47,957 nt of DNA from an uncultured Eubacteriales bacterium (GCA_900549955.1 URQH01000012.1:1-47957); one strand, 5' to 3'; counted from the stretch's first letter, positions 7,973 through 15,835 are shown. The notes: generated by a model from the letters alone, not told the origin. Numbers and translations: made by a program.

Positions 7973-8010
7973 AACGGCCCGCTTTTCGATGTATCGAAAA
8001 GCGGGCCGTT
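7973..8010. terminator. Perfect 18-bp palindrome between convergent genes
   Basis: An 18-bp perfect inverted repeat (7973-7990 and 7993-8010, centre GT) lies between the ends of the aminopeptidase gene and the convergent surface-protein gene. No long T-run follows on either strand. A bidirectional terminator is the simplest reading. The 78 nt between the aminopeptidase stop and this palindrome also hold GC-rich sequence with no gene. Confidence 0.65.
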
Positions 8011-8038
8011 CAAATTAGGCCAGAGCGGTTTGTTGCCG

Positions 8039-9340
8039 TCAGTTACAGCGCTTGCGCAGCCCGCTGTACAGCAGCCCGCCTGCGGCGACCGTCGCCAGCA
8101 CAAACCAGAGCAGCAGGTGCGCGCCATCGCCAGTCTCGGGGACGGGCGCATCCTCATCCGCGCCGCAGACCGTGCAGACGCCGTCCTGATACTTATGTCC
8201 CGTGGCGGGGATGGCGGGGACCGCCTTGAGCACCTTGCCGTCGGCATCCAGCAGCAGGCCGCAATCCTCACATACCCAGTAGGCGGAATTCCCGACCTTG
8301 GTGCAGGTGGGCGCCTTGGCGGCAACCGCCTTCATGTTGTGGGCCTCCGCCTGGCCGTTGGGCGCCACCTCGTTGCCGTTGACCGTGATAGCACTGCCCG
8401 TGCTGTTGATCACTTTCAAGCCGTCCCGCGCCTTGAGCGGTCCGTTCGCCTGGTACACGGTCACCTCTTTGGTGGCGGAGTCCAGCAGCACCTCATTGGC
8501 CTGCTTGCCCACGTAAAAGTCGCCGCCGGTCGATACCACGGTATCGTCGGTGTACTCCAGCGGCGATTCGGAAAAGACGCCGCCGCTGATGCTGACGACC
8601 TTCGTATCGAACTCGCCCAGCTGATTAGAAATGGTGCCCTTGTGGCAGATATTTTGAATCGTCAGCTTGTTGTATTGGGAGGCGGTCTCCGCGCCCGTTT
8701 TGTCCGTGGTCAGCTCAATGGGCCCGCTGATCGTGCCCGTGGTGTCGACCGTGACCTGGACGCCCTCCGCATAGCCGCCGTCCGCCCAGTAATACAGGTC
8801 AAACGCCACGCCGCCGTTGGGCTTTGCCAGAATGGAGGTGTTGCCCGTTATCTGGATCTTCCCGCAATTCAGGCTCAAGGTATAGGGGGCGCTGCCAGCA
8901 AGATTCGTTCCGTCCAGCCGGACATCCTGCAGCGTCAGGTTGCTGTAGTTCTGGATGAGGATCTTGGCCTTGGCGCTGGTGATGGTGCCGTTTTGGAACT
9001 TGACGGTGGCACCCTTGAGCAGCTGGAACCCGTTGGTCGCCGTGCCCGTGGACCCCACCGTCTCACCGTCGATCGTATAGGTGAAGCCGCCGAGGTCGAA
9101 CGTGATGTTCTTGGTTCCTGCCACTTGGATGCCGTTGCCCGACGCATTCCGCAGCAGCGTGATCGTCGTCTGCGTCCCATCGGGTACGTCGGCAAACGCT
9201 GCCTCCAGCGTTTCGTAGGTCTTGTCGCCGATCTTCGCTGCGTCGTTATCCCCCGCCAGCGCCGTCCGCGTGACAGGCAGGGCGAAAATCGCCAAAAGCA
9301 GCAGCATCGCGCAGGCCAGTCCAGCTATTTTTCTAAACAT
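8039..9340 (-). CDS. Secreted surface protein with LPxTG-like anchor
   Basis: A 433-residue exported protein. It begins with a signal peptide (MFRKIAGLACAMLLLLAIFALP, cleavage near TALA), followed by a Thr/Asn/Gly-rich region likely to form parallel beta-helix-like repeats (NITFDLGGFTY, VKFQNGTITSAK, LTLQDVRLDG). Near the end are cysteine-bearing segments (CEDCG, then HKYQDGVCTVCGA) common in Clostridial surface proteins. The C-terminus is VPETGD, a hydrophobic helix and LRKRCN, a sortase-type sorting signal. I chose the ATG at 9340, 9 nt after GGGGAGG; the ATG at 9346 is too close to that site. No enzymatic motif is seen. Confidence 0.8.
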   Translation of the reverse strand: MFRKIAGLACAMLLLLAIFALPVTRTALAGDNDAAKIGDKTYETLEAAFADVPDGTQTTITLLRNASGNGIQVAGTKNITFDLGGFTYTIDGETVGSTGTATNGFQLLKGATVKFQNGTITSAKAKILIQNYSNLTLQDVRLDGTNLAGSAPYTLSLNCGKIQITGNTSILAKPNGGVAFDLYYWADGGYAEGVQVTVDTTGTISGPIELTTDKTGAETASQYNKLTIQNICHKGTISNQLGEFDTKVVSISGGVFSESPLEYTDDTVVSTGGDFYVGKQANEVLLDSATKEVTVYQANGPLKARDGLKVINSTGSAITVNGNEVAPNGQAEAHNMKAVAAKAPTCTKVGNSAYWVCEDCGLLLDADGKVLKAVPAIPATGHKYQDGVCTVCGADEDAPVPETGDGAHLLLWFVLATVAAGGLLYSGLRKRCN

Positions 9341-9421
9341 CCCCATTTTCCTCCCCTTTTCCTCCCCATTATCCGAGGCGGCAAATCCGTCGCCCCGTGT
9401 TATCATGTTCCCTTGTAATGT

Positions 9422-9450
9422 AATGTATCATAGTACGCAATCGACCGCAA
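9422..9450 (-). promoter_or_regulatory. Promoter of the surface-protein gene
   Basis: -35 TTGCGG (9450-9445), 17-nt spacer, -10 TACATT (9427-9422) on the minus strand, giving a leader of about 75 nt before the ATG at 9340. Confidence 0.6.
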
Positions 9451-9533
9451 GAGGAAATCGCAGATTTGTGCAAAAAAAGAAAAAACAGGTACAAAATGCA
9501 TGAAATTTTAGTCTGTTTTTACAAACAAAAAAC

Positions 9534-9556
9534 CCCGAAAACGCCTGTTTTTCGGG
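9534..9556. terminator. Bidirectional intrinsic terminator
   Basis: CCCGAAAA pairs with TTTTCGGG across a 7-nt loop. The plus strand continues with ATTTTTTG and the minus strand with GTTTTTTG. On the minus strand it would stop transcripts coming from the DUF262 gene before the surface-protein promoter. Confidence 0.8.
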
Positions 9557-9607
9557 ATTTTTTGTGTTTATCATTGATCATATCGATATTTTGTTAATAA
9601 CAGTTCA

Positions 9608-9834
9608 CAAAAAGTTGGTAGCAAGCCGAAGCGTAGCGAGCGCGTTTACAAGCGAACAGCGAAGGTGCAGCGTGACTTTTTGCGTAAAGGAGAATCAGCA
9701 AAGCAAACAAATACCCCATCCTTTAGATGGGGTATTGTATGCGGAGCTTGCTCCGACGTGTGTCAAGACGTCAGCGATGATAAAAAATCACCGTGGTTCA
9801 TTGCTCTCCACACTATAAACAGGGATTATCCCTG
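9608..9834. other. AT-rich spacer with a chain of hairpins, no gene
   Basis: This stretch after the DUF262 gene holds no convincing reading frame. It contains an 8-bp inverted repeat (CAAAAAGT 9608-9615 with ACTTTTTG 9675-9682) around a GC-rich core full of GCGA/AGCG repeats, a perfect 10-bp hairpin (ATACCCCATC 9711-9720 with GATGGGGTAT 9726-9735), CGGAGCTTGCTCCG (9742-9755), and CAGGGATTATCCCTG (9820-9834) just past the DUF262 stop. The last could be a weak terminator. The rest may be a repeat element, an RNA or the scar of an integrated element; I cannot tell which. Confidence 0.45.
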
Positions 9835-9838
9835 CATT

Positions 9839-11626
9839 TCAACCTGCATTGTCCTTCAAAACCTCAAACGCCTGCTTGATTTTGGCCGCCATCAGTTTTC
9901 TACGCTCGACCAAAAAATCCTCATAGGGCATGTTCTCCCAACCATGCGGAAGAGCATTTTCTTCTTCCATTCTTTGGATTTCCTCTTGACTGCGACCTTT
10001 GCAAACAACAGGATAATAAACTGACGGAGACTCGTCGAGTATCTCCATATTATCCTTCCAATCAATAAAGGCGTAGTTTGCCATCTGATTTATCTTGGCA
10101 TCGTTGTATCCCAACGTCTTTAGATAAGCCTTCGGGAACAAGTGGTGTTTCTCCAATGACTTTCTCTTTCCGTCGGTACCGGACTCGAACAGCTTGCTGA
10201 CGAGCAGATTGCTTTTGGAAAACAAAATCTTCGCATTCAGAATGTTAAGGGCGGCCACATAAGCGTTCCATGCGTTGTTGCCTCGGCCAGAAACGGCAAG
10301 CCCTTCCGAACCGATGAGGGTGATATCGAAGTAGTCATTCGTGAGACGTTCCTCGACCCTAGACAGAATAAACTGCTTGTACTCGTCAAGCGTGGATAAC
10401 TCCTTGATGGAGTTCAAGTGGTTTTCGACCGTGGATTCAAACGATCCAGTATATAGCGACACCAAAGACGCGTAGAAGAACCACAGCGAAGTCAGATGCA
10501 TGTTTTCATTGTATGATGCATTGAAGCGGTACTTCGCAATCAGGTAGAAAGCATAGGTGTAATAAATTGCATTTCCAGAAAGAATCAGGTCTCCAGACAA
10601 GTAACCGGCATTCATAATAGATTTTAAGAACTCATGCCAATTATGAACATCAAGGACATCCGGGAGTTTTGTCCTAAGCAGGTCAAAACGCTGATTGCGC
10701 AGCTCCTCGTCGACAGCGCCTTTTTTGTCAAAGTCAGCTCCACGGAGCAACTTGTAGCCATATTTCAAACGAGCCCTGTCAAACGCATATGCCATGACGA
10801 CTCGGATGACATCTTGCGCTGTCACCTCGGTCAGCTGATTATACGATGTGATTTTATCTTTCGCTGGGTAGGTAGACTCCTTACTAAAGCGCTCAATTTC
10901 CTTGCGGCCCTCATCCCAATACAGCGAAAGCAGCGTTAGGATAAAATCGTTCTGCTTTAGAGCCACGCCACCGGAATTAACACGGACGAAGATTTCTGAG
11001 ACATCCTCTTCTTCGGCATTAGCCTTGATGTCAAATACCGGAAGTATATGCTGCCTCAAATTAGAAAGCGTAGTGATGTTTTCGGAGATAAGATCTTGTT
11101 CCTCGTCATTAAGCGTTGCGCCCTTGGAGGTACGATGCTCCGACAGTTTCTTGGTAAAGTTGATAATCAGTTTCGTAATGTTCTGCGTGGTAAAGACCTC
11201 GCTAATGTTGTAGATCCACTCCGGATCCTTTTTGGTGGCCTGATAACCAACCTCGAACTTGTTCCTTAGTGGGCAATAGGAAATAATAATGGCTTTTTCG
11301 TCATATCTAGAATTGATGACTTTTTTTCCCTTCATTACGGCATAGAGTGAGGTTAGTCTCTGCTGGCCGTCAATAATAACCTGTTTCGGAGATTCGTAGT
11401 TGTGAGTGCCTGTTCCGATGGTCTTCTTTTTCTCCAGCGTAGGGCATTCCCACAGCATCAAATAGCCGATAGGATACCCGCGCATCATTGAATCAAACAG
11501 ATCGCGAACCTTGGAATCTTTCCAAATAAATGGCCTCTGGAGTTCTGGAAGACCGAGTTCTCCGGTGTCAATCTTTTCGATCAACTGATTAACTGTTAAT
11601 GTTGTGTTACTAAAAATCTGTTGCAT
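9839..11626 (-). CDS. DUF262-HNH protein (GmrSD/SspE-like nuclease architecture)
   Basis: A 595-residue protein. The N-terminal DUF262 domain shows LPELQRPFIWKDSKVRDLFDS and the nucleotide-handling motif DGQQR (residues 86-90). The C-terminal part has an HNH-like motif (KHHLFPKAYL near residues 493-502, with Asn526 in NMEIL). DUF262 with an HNH/DUF1524-type nuclease is the layout of GmrSD, BrxU and SspE, nucleotide-dependent enzymes that attack modified or otherwise marked foreign DNA; that role here is inferred. The ATG at 11626 follows GGAGGACCGGAAG. Base composition is about 43% GC by eye, far below its neighbours, and it stands alone next to tRNA-Arg, so it looks transferred. A TATAAT lies at 11677-11672, without a good -35. 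Confidence 0.85.
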   Translation of the reverse strand: MQQIFSNTTLTVNQLIEKIDTGELGLPELQRPFIWKDSKVRDLFDSMMRGYPIGYLMLWECPTLEKKKTIGTGTHNYESPKQVIIDGQQRLTSLYAVMKGKKVINSRYDEKAIIISYCPLRNKFEVGYQATKKDPEWIYNISEVFTTQNITKLIINFTKKLSEHRTSKGATLNDEEQDLISENITTLSNLRQHILPVFDIKANAEEEDVSEIFVRVNSGGVALKQNDFILTLLSLYWDEGRKEIERFSKESTYPAKDKITSYNQLTEVTAQDVIRVVMAYAFDRARLKYGYKLLRGADFDKKGAVDEELRNQRFDLLRTKLPDVLDVHNWHEFLKSIMNAGYLSGDLILSGNAIYYTYAFYLIAKYRFNASYNENMHLTSLWFFYASLVSLYTGSFESTVENHLNSIKELSTLDEYKQFILSRVEERLTNDYFDITLIGSEGLAVSGRGNNAWNAYVAALNILNAKILFSKSNLLVSKLFESGTDGKRKSLEKHHLFPKAYLKTLGYNDAKINQMANYAFIDWKDNMEILDESPSVYYPVVCKGRSQEEIQRMEEENALPHGWENMPYEDFLVERRKLMAAKIKQAFEVLKDNAG

Positions 11627-11764
11627 CTTCCGGTCCTCCTGCTTAATCCATGAACAAGTCCGGGACATTGTATTATATATGATATCACTTATAACAGCTA
11701 AATCCAATAGTGTTTCTATCCCTAAGAAGTGAGCATTGCCTGACTTTGGCTTTGTTTTTTGGCA

Positions 11765-11854
11765 GGGTGCAAATCGAGGAAAAATTGTAAGGCATAAACG
11801 GGACGGGTGCAAATCGTAAACTTTCACCGGCGCGGGTGCATCGGGTGCAAATCG
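11765..11854. repeat. Three direct repeats of GGGTGCAAATCG
   Basis: The 12-mer GGGTGCAAATCG occurs at 11765-11776, 11805-11816 and 11843-11854 (spacings 40 and 38 nt), with a partial GGGTGCA at 11834. They lie upstream of the DUF262 gene, between it and tRNA-Arg. Near-even spacing suggests protein-binding iterons, an operator array or recombination arm sites; the function is unknown. The remainder of 11627-11941 shows no gene. Confidence 0.7.
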
Positions 11855-11941
11855 AGGTATTCCGTGTAGAGGCAAGGAGTAAAGCAATATACAGGAACTG
11901 GCTCAAATGCGCTTCCGGAGCCGGAAAATGGGCATAAAAAA

Positions 11942-11973
11942 GGAGAAAACCCCTGTAAACAGGGATTTTCTCC
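11942..11973 (-). terminator. Intrinsic terminator of tRNA-Arg
   Basis: A 14-bp stem with one G-T wobble (GGAGAAAATCCCTG with CAGGGGTTTTCTCC, TTTA loop) followed on the minus strand by TTTTTTA, 35 nt beyond the tRNA 3' end. A second A/T-rich hairpin (CACTTTT with AAAAGTG) precedes it. Confidence 0.85.
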
Positions 11974-12007
11974 TCGCCACTTTTTTATCAAAAGTGACGT
12001 CTTAATA

Positions 12008-12084
12008 TGGCGTACCCGGGAGGATTCGAACCTCTGGCCTTTGGAGTCGGAGTCCAACGCTCTATCCAGCTGAGCTACGGGTAC
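12008..12084 (-). tRNA. tRNA-Arg (anticodon CCG)
   Basis: A full 77-nt cloverleaf on the minus strand with the CCA end encoded (12010-12008). Acceptor stem GTACCCG/CGGGTAC, D-arm AGCTC-AGCTGGATA-GAGC, anticodon stem TTGGA/TCCAA around loop CTCCGAC, and T-arm with GGTTCGAATCC. The anticodon CCG reads CGG arginine codons. Its 3' end faces the AT-rich DUF262 island. Confidence 0.95.
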
Positions 12085-12164
12085 AGGATGGGTTGTGGCA
12101 ACCGGCCTCCGGCCGGCGCTGCCGCATGGCGGGAAATTTGCGTCCCAAACACGCGTGCGAAAGC

Positions 12165-12193
12165 ATTATACCACGCTTTTGATGCGCAGGCAA
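12165..12193 (-). promoter_or_regulatory. Promoter of tRNA-Arg
   Basis: -35 TTGCCT (12193-12188), 17-nt spacer, perfect -10 TATAAT (12170-12165) on the minus strand. The primary transcript has a leader of about 75 nt with a CCGGCCGGAGGCCGG hairpin before the tRNA. Confidence 0.8.
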
Positions 12194-12224
12194 GGGGATT
12201 CTGTCAGGTTTGCAGCCAGACTGC

Positions 12225-13559
12225 TCACGGGCAATACCGGATGGTTTCGACCGCCTCCGCAATCGTGGCGACCGGCACCAGCGTCAGCCCCTCCATCTTG
12301 GTCACGCGCGCATGTTTGGGCAGCAGCACGTGCGTATAGCCAAGGCGCAGGCACTCGCGCAGGCGCGTCTCCATCTGTGCCGCGCCGCGCAGCTCGCCGG
12401 TCAGCCCCAGCTCGCCGATGGCCGCCGTGTGCGGCGGCAGCGCCTTGTCCGCCAGCGCGGAGGCGATGCACAGCGCCACCGCCAGGTCCGCGCCGCGCTC
12501 CTCCAGGCGCAAATTGCCCACCACGTTCACATACACGTCCTTGTCCGACAGTTTCAGCCGCGCGCGCTTTTCGAGCACGGCGAGCAGCAGGCTCAGCCGC
12601 CCGCCGTCGATCCCGGCCGCGGTGCGGCGCGGGCTGCCAAAGGACGTCTCGATCAGCAGCGACTGCACCTCCGCCAGCATCGGCCGGGAACCCTCGATGG
12701 CGCAGGTAACGGCGCAGCCGGTCGCATTTTCGCCGGACAGGAACAGCCGCGACGGGTCGAGCACCTGCCGCATGCCCTGCTCCCCCATCTCAAACACGCC
12801 GATCTCATTGGTGGAACCAAAGCGGTTTTTGACCGCGCGCAACAGGCGCAGCCCGGCGTGGCGGTCGCCTTCGAAATACAGCACCGTGTCCACAATGTGC
12901 TCGAGCACCCGCGGCCCGGCGATGGCGCCGTCCTTTGTGACGTGCCCGACAATCAGCACCGCCGTACCGTTCTCCTTGGCAAAGCGTGTGAGCGCGGCGG
13001 TCGCCGCGCGCACCTGCGACACGCTGCCCGGCGCGCTCTCCGACTCTTCGGTACATATGGTCTGGATCGAATCGACAATCAGAAAATCGGCCTTCTGCGC
13101 GCGCGCCTGCTCCAGAGCATGTTCCAGCGACGTGTCGCACAGCAGCAGCATGTCGTTTTGCACCTGCAACCGGTCGGCGCGAAGCTTGAGCTGGGCGGCG
13201 CTCTCCTCCCCGGAGACATACAGCACCGCGCCCTTGCCGGCCAGGCAATCTGCGGCCTGCATGAGCAGCGTCGATTTGCCGATGCCGGGATCCCCGCCGA
13301 GCAGCACCACCATGCCGGCAAGCAACCCGCCGCCGGTCACCCGGTCAAGCTCCGACATGCCGGTGGACACGCGCGCCGCGTGCATGGCGGATACGTCCGA
13401 CAGCCGCTGGACGCTGCCCCGCTGCTGCGGGTCGCGCACCGACACGACGGCCTCTTCCACCATGGTGTTCCACGCGCCGCAAGCCGGGCACTTGCCCATC
13501 CAGCGCGGCGACTCATAGCCGCACTCCCCGCAGAGAAACACCGTCTTTTCCTTCGCCAT
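12225..13559 (-). CDS. radA: DNA repair protein RadA (Sms)
   Basis: A 444-residue RadA, a RecA-related helicase acting on branched recombination intermediates. In order: zinc finger C10-x2-C13...C24-x2-C27, Walker A GDPGIGKST at 89-97, the RadA-specific KNRFGST motif near residue 250, and a C-terminal Lon-protease-like domain (GIDGGRLSLLLAVLEKRARL...GELGLTGELRG). All key motifs are intact. The ATG follows CGGGAGGTGCGCG. Transcription starts at the promoter at 13680-13708, giving an unusually long, structured leader. Confidence 0.96.
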   Translation of the reverse strand: MAKEKTVFLCGECGYESPRWMGKCPACGAWNTMVEEAVVSVRDPQQRGSVQRLSDVSAMHAARVSTGMSELDRVTGGGLLAGMVVLLGGDPGIGKSTLLMQAADCLAGKGAVLYVSGEESAAQLKLRADRLQVQNDMLLLCDTSLEHALEQARAQKADFLIVDSIQTICTEESESAPGSVSQVRAATAALTRFAKENGTAVLIVGHVTKDGAIAGPRVLEHIVDTVLYFEGDRHAGLRLLRAVKNRFGSTNEIGVFEMGEQGMRQVLDPSRLFLSGENATGCAVTCAIEGSRPMLAEVQSLLIETSFGSPRRTAAGIDGGRLSLLLAVLEKRARLKLSDKDVYVNVVGNLRLEERGADLAVALCIASALADKALPPHTAAIGELGLTGELRGAAQMETRLRECLRLGYTHVLLPKHARVTKMEGLTLVPVATIAEAVETIRYCP

Positions 13560-13598
13560 CGCGCACCTCCCGCTTCCCCGGCCATTTCACAGCCCCCG

Positions 13599-13662
13599 CA
13601 CGGCGCCCAATGGCAATCGCATCAAGGCTGCCACGGCAATACGATCTTTGCCAAGCGCCGTG
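13599..13662 (-). other. Structured leader of radA
   Basis: On the minus strand the radA leader folds around CACGGCGC (13662-13655) paired with GCGCCGTG (13606-13599), continued by TGGCAA/TTGCCA after a small asymmetric loop, and enclosing inner hairpins (GCCGTGGC). The compound stem of about 14 bp lies between promoter and ribosome-binding site. It has no T-tract, so it is not an obvious terminator. Confidence 0.5.
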
Positions 13663-13679
13663 TTTCATCTTATATATTA

Positions 13680-13708
13680 AGTATACATCACCCCCCGGTA
13701 TGGGTCAA
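13680..13708 (-). promoter_or_regulatory. Promoter of radA
   Basis: -35 TTGACC (13708-13703), 17-nt spacer, -10 TATACT (13685-13680) on the minus strand, roughly 120 nt upstream of the radA start. Confidence 0.8.
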
Positions 13709-13757
13709 TGCACAGCCAAAGAGCACGCCCCATGCCGGAAAGCGGTGATTTTTGCTC

Positions 13758-13786
13758 TTGACGTGCGCATATAAATAGTATATAAT
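13758..13786 (+). promoter_or_regulatory. Promoter of the leu-ilv operon
   Basis: -35 TTGACG (13758-13763), 17-nt spacer, perfect -10 TATAAT (13781-13786). It drives the T-box leader and the branched-chain amino acid genes, divergent from radA. Confidence 0.9.
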
Positions 13787-13789
13787 TCA

Positions 13790-14045
13790 GAACATCAGCG
13801 ATGAAGGGAAACAAACTCCGCCCATCCTTTCCAGAGAGCCGTCGGCTGGTGCAAGACGGCAAGGACGCAGGAGCATAACTCCTCCCGGAGCTTCCGGCCG
13901 AACGCGGGCGCGCCCGCCAGTAAGCGCGGACGGATTCCCCCGTTACCGGGCGTCATGTTGTCAGACATGAGCAGAGTGGGCGCGCTTGCGTCAAGAAGAG
14001 TGGTACCGCGGAGAACACGCAGATCTTCGTCTCTTTTATTCAAAG
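13790..14045 (+). promoter_or_regulatory. T-box riboswitch, probably leucine-specific
   Basis: The leader carries the T-box core GAGTGGTACCGCGGA (13998-14012), the AGAGAG-type AG motif with GGCTGGTGCAAGACGGC in stem I, and a terminal CTTCGTCTCTTTT (14024-14038). The most likely specifier codon is CTC (Leu) at 13879-13881 in the sequence CATAACTCC, fitting leuA as first gene. Uncharged tRNA-Leu would stabilise the antiterminator and let transcription enter leuA. T-box identity is firm; the specifier position is read by eye. Confidence 0.9.
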
Positions 14046-14107
14046 CATGGTTGCATTTGGGTAAAGGGGCGTTATTTTTTACCCGGCAGCCGGGAAAGGA
14101 AACTGAC

Positions 14108-15778
14108 ATGCAAGGCTACCAGAAGTACGGAAGGCAGTTCTTTGAGGCGAAGCCCGCCTCGATGGACTGGATTCACAAGACCTACATCGACCACGCGCCC
14201 ATCTGGTGCAGCGTCGACCTGCGCGACGGGAACCAGTCCCTCATCACCCCGATGAGTCTGGAGGAAAAACTCACCTTCTTCCGCCTGCTCGTAGACATCG
14301 GGTTCAAGGAGATCGAAATCGGCTTCCCCGCCGCCTCGGAGACGGAGTACGCGTTCTGCCGCACACTCATTGAGCGCGACCTCATCCCGGACGACGTGGC
14401 GGTGCAGGTGCTCACCCAGTCGCGCGAGCACATCATCGCCAAGACGTTTGAAGCGCTCGACGGCGCCAAGAACGCCATCGTCCACCTGTACAACTCCACA
14501 TCGCTCGCCCAGCGCGAGCAGGTCTTTCACAAGAGCCGCGCGGAGATCGTCGAAATTGCGCGCACGGGCGCCACGCTCTGCGCCGAATACCGCGCACGCA
14601 CGCACGGCAGCTTCCGCTTTGAGTATTCGCCGGAGAGCTTTACCGGTACGGAGCCGGAGTTCGCAGCGGAGATCTGCAACGCGGTGTCGGACATCTGGAA
14701 GCCGTCGGCAAGCGACAAGGTGATCTTCAACCTGCCCGTGACCGTGTCGCTCTCGATGCCGCACGTCTACGCCAACCAGATCGCCTACATGTGCGAAAAT
14801 CTGAACGGGCGCAAGAACCTCATCATCTCCCTCCACCCGCACAACGACCGCGGCTGCGCCGTGGCGGATGCGGAAATGGGGCTGCTGGCGGGCGCGGACC
14901 GCATTGAGGGGACGCTGTTCGGCAACGGCGAACGCACCGGCAACGTAGACATCATCACGCTCGCGCTGAACATGTACGCCCAGGGCGTGGACCCGCAGCT
15001 GGAGCTCTCCGACCTGCCGCACATCTGCGAGGTGTACGAACGGGTCACCGGCATGCACGTCTATGAGCGTCAGCCGTACAGCGGCGCGCTGGTATTTGCC
15101 GCCTTCTCCGGCTCGCATCAGGACGCGATCGCCAAGGGCATGAAGTGGCGGCAGGAGCACGGCACGCAGCAGTGGACCGTGCCGTACCTGCCCATCGACC
15201 CCACGGATGTGGGCCGCGTGTACGAGACGGACGTGATCCGCATCAACTCGCAGTCCGGCAAGGGTGGCATCGGCTATCTGATGGAGACGCGGTTTTCCCA
15301 CATCCTGCCGCCCAAAATGCGCGAGGCGTTCGGCTACCACGTCAAGAGCGTGTCCGACCACGCGCACAAGGAGCTGCAGCCGCAGGAGGTCTACGACATC
15401 TTCCGCGACAACTATGTCAACATCGAGTCGCCGCTGTGCGTGACGGAAGTCCACTACCAGCAGAAGCAGGGCATCACCGCGCACGTCACCGCCACCTACC
15501 ACGGCGAAGTTTACCAGGTCACCGCGGTGGGCAACGGCCGTCTCGACGCGGTCAGCAACGCGCTGCACCAGATCGTGGGCGACTACGTGCTCGACACCTA
15601 CACCGAGCACGCGCTCGAGACGGGCGCCACCTCGCAGGCGGCCTCCTACGTCGGCATCGCCACGCCGGAGGGCCAGCTCGTCTGGGGCGCGGGCATCCAC
15701 AGCGACATCATCCTCTCGTCCATCCGTGCGCTGGTCAGCGCGATCAACCGCATGCTGACCCAGCGGCAGGGTGACTGA
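14108..15778 (+). CDS. leuA: 2-Isopropylmalate synthase (LeuA type 2)
   Basis: A 556-residue enzyme condensing acetyl-CoA with 2-oxoisovalerate, the first step of leucine synthesis. The TIM-barrel carries DLRDGNQ (37-43), with the metal-binding Asp, and the SLHPHNDRG motif near residue 240. The C-terminal third (from about 430) is the leucine-binding LeuA dimer domain, so feedback inhibition is expected. Length and the N-terminal YQKYGRQFF match the longer LeuA2 group known from actinobacteria, yeast and some Clostridia. The ATG at 14108 follows GGGAAAGGAAACTGAC, just behind the T-box; longer frames run into the leader. Confidence 0.95.
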   Translation: MQGYQKYGRQFFEAKPASMDWIHKTYIDHAPIWCSVDLRDGNQSLITPMSLEEKLTFFRLLVDIGFKEIEIGFPAASETEYAFCRTLIERDLIPDDVAVQVLTQSREHIIAKTFEALDGAKNAIVHLYNSTSLAQREQVFHKSRAEIVEIARTGATLCAEYRARTHGSFRFEYSPESFTGTEPEFAAEICNAVSDIWKPSASDKVIFNLPVTVSLSMPHVYANQIAYMCENLNGRKNLIISLHPHNDRGCAVADAEMGLLAGADRIEGTLFGNGERTGNVDIITLALNMYAQGVDPQLELSDLPHICEVYERVTGMHVYERQPYSGALVFAAFSGSHQDAIAKGMKWRQEHGTQQWTVPYLPIDPTDVGRVYETDVIRINSQSGKGGIGYLMETRFSHILPPKMREAFGYHVKSVSDHAHKELQPQEVYDIFRDNYVNIESPLCVTEVHYQQKQGITAHVTATYHGEVYQVTAVGNGRLDAVSNALHQIVGDYVLDTYTEHALETGATSQAASYVGIATPEGQLVWGAGIHSDIILSSIRALVSAINRMLTQRQGD

Positions 15779-15835
15779 CGGCATTCCGGCGGCGCGTTGC
15801 CGCCGCACCAAACTCTTGAAAGGAACGCGACAACC

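Noticed and set aside
9608..9682. An integron attC or IS200/IS605 end
   Set aside because: The inverted repeat lacks the conserved core sites (GTTRRRY/RYYYAAC) and no integrase or transposase is nearby.
9564..9818. An 84-codon plus-strand frame in the AT-rich spacer after the DUF262 gene
   Set aside because: No ribosome-binding site, crosses several inverted repeats, composition unlike a protein; better explained as non-coding structured DNA.
12008..12084. A duplicated tRNA 3' end (attachment site) marking the far side of the island
   Set aside because: I looked for copies of the T-arm/acceptor sequence between 9400 and 9840 and saw none, so no att pair is claimed.
12210..13748. A 512-codon plus-strand frame opposite radA
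   Set aside because: Shadow frame; RadA on the minus strand has all catalytic motifs and a promoter.
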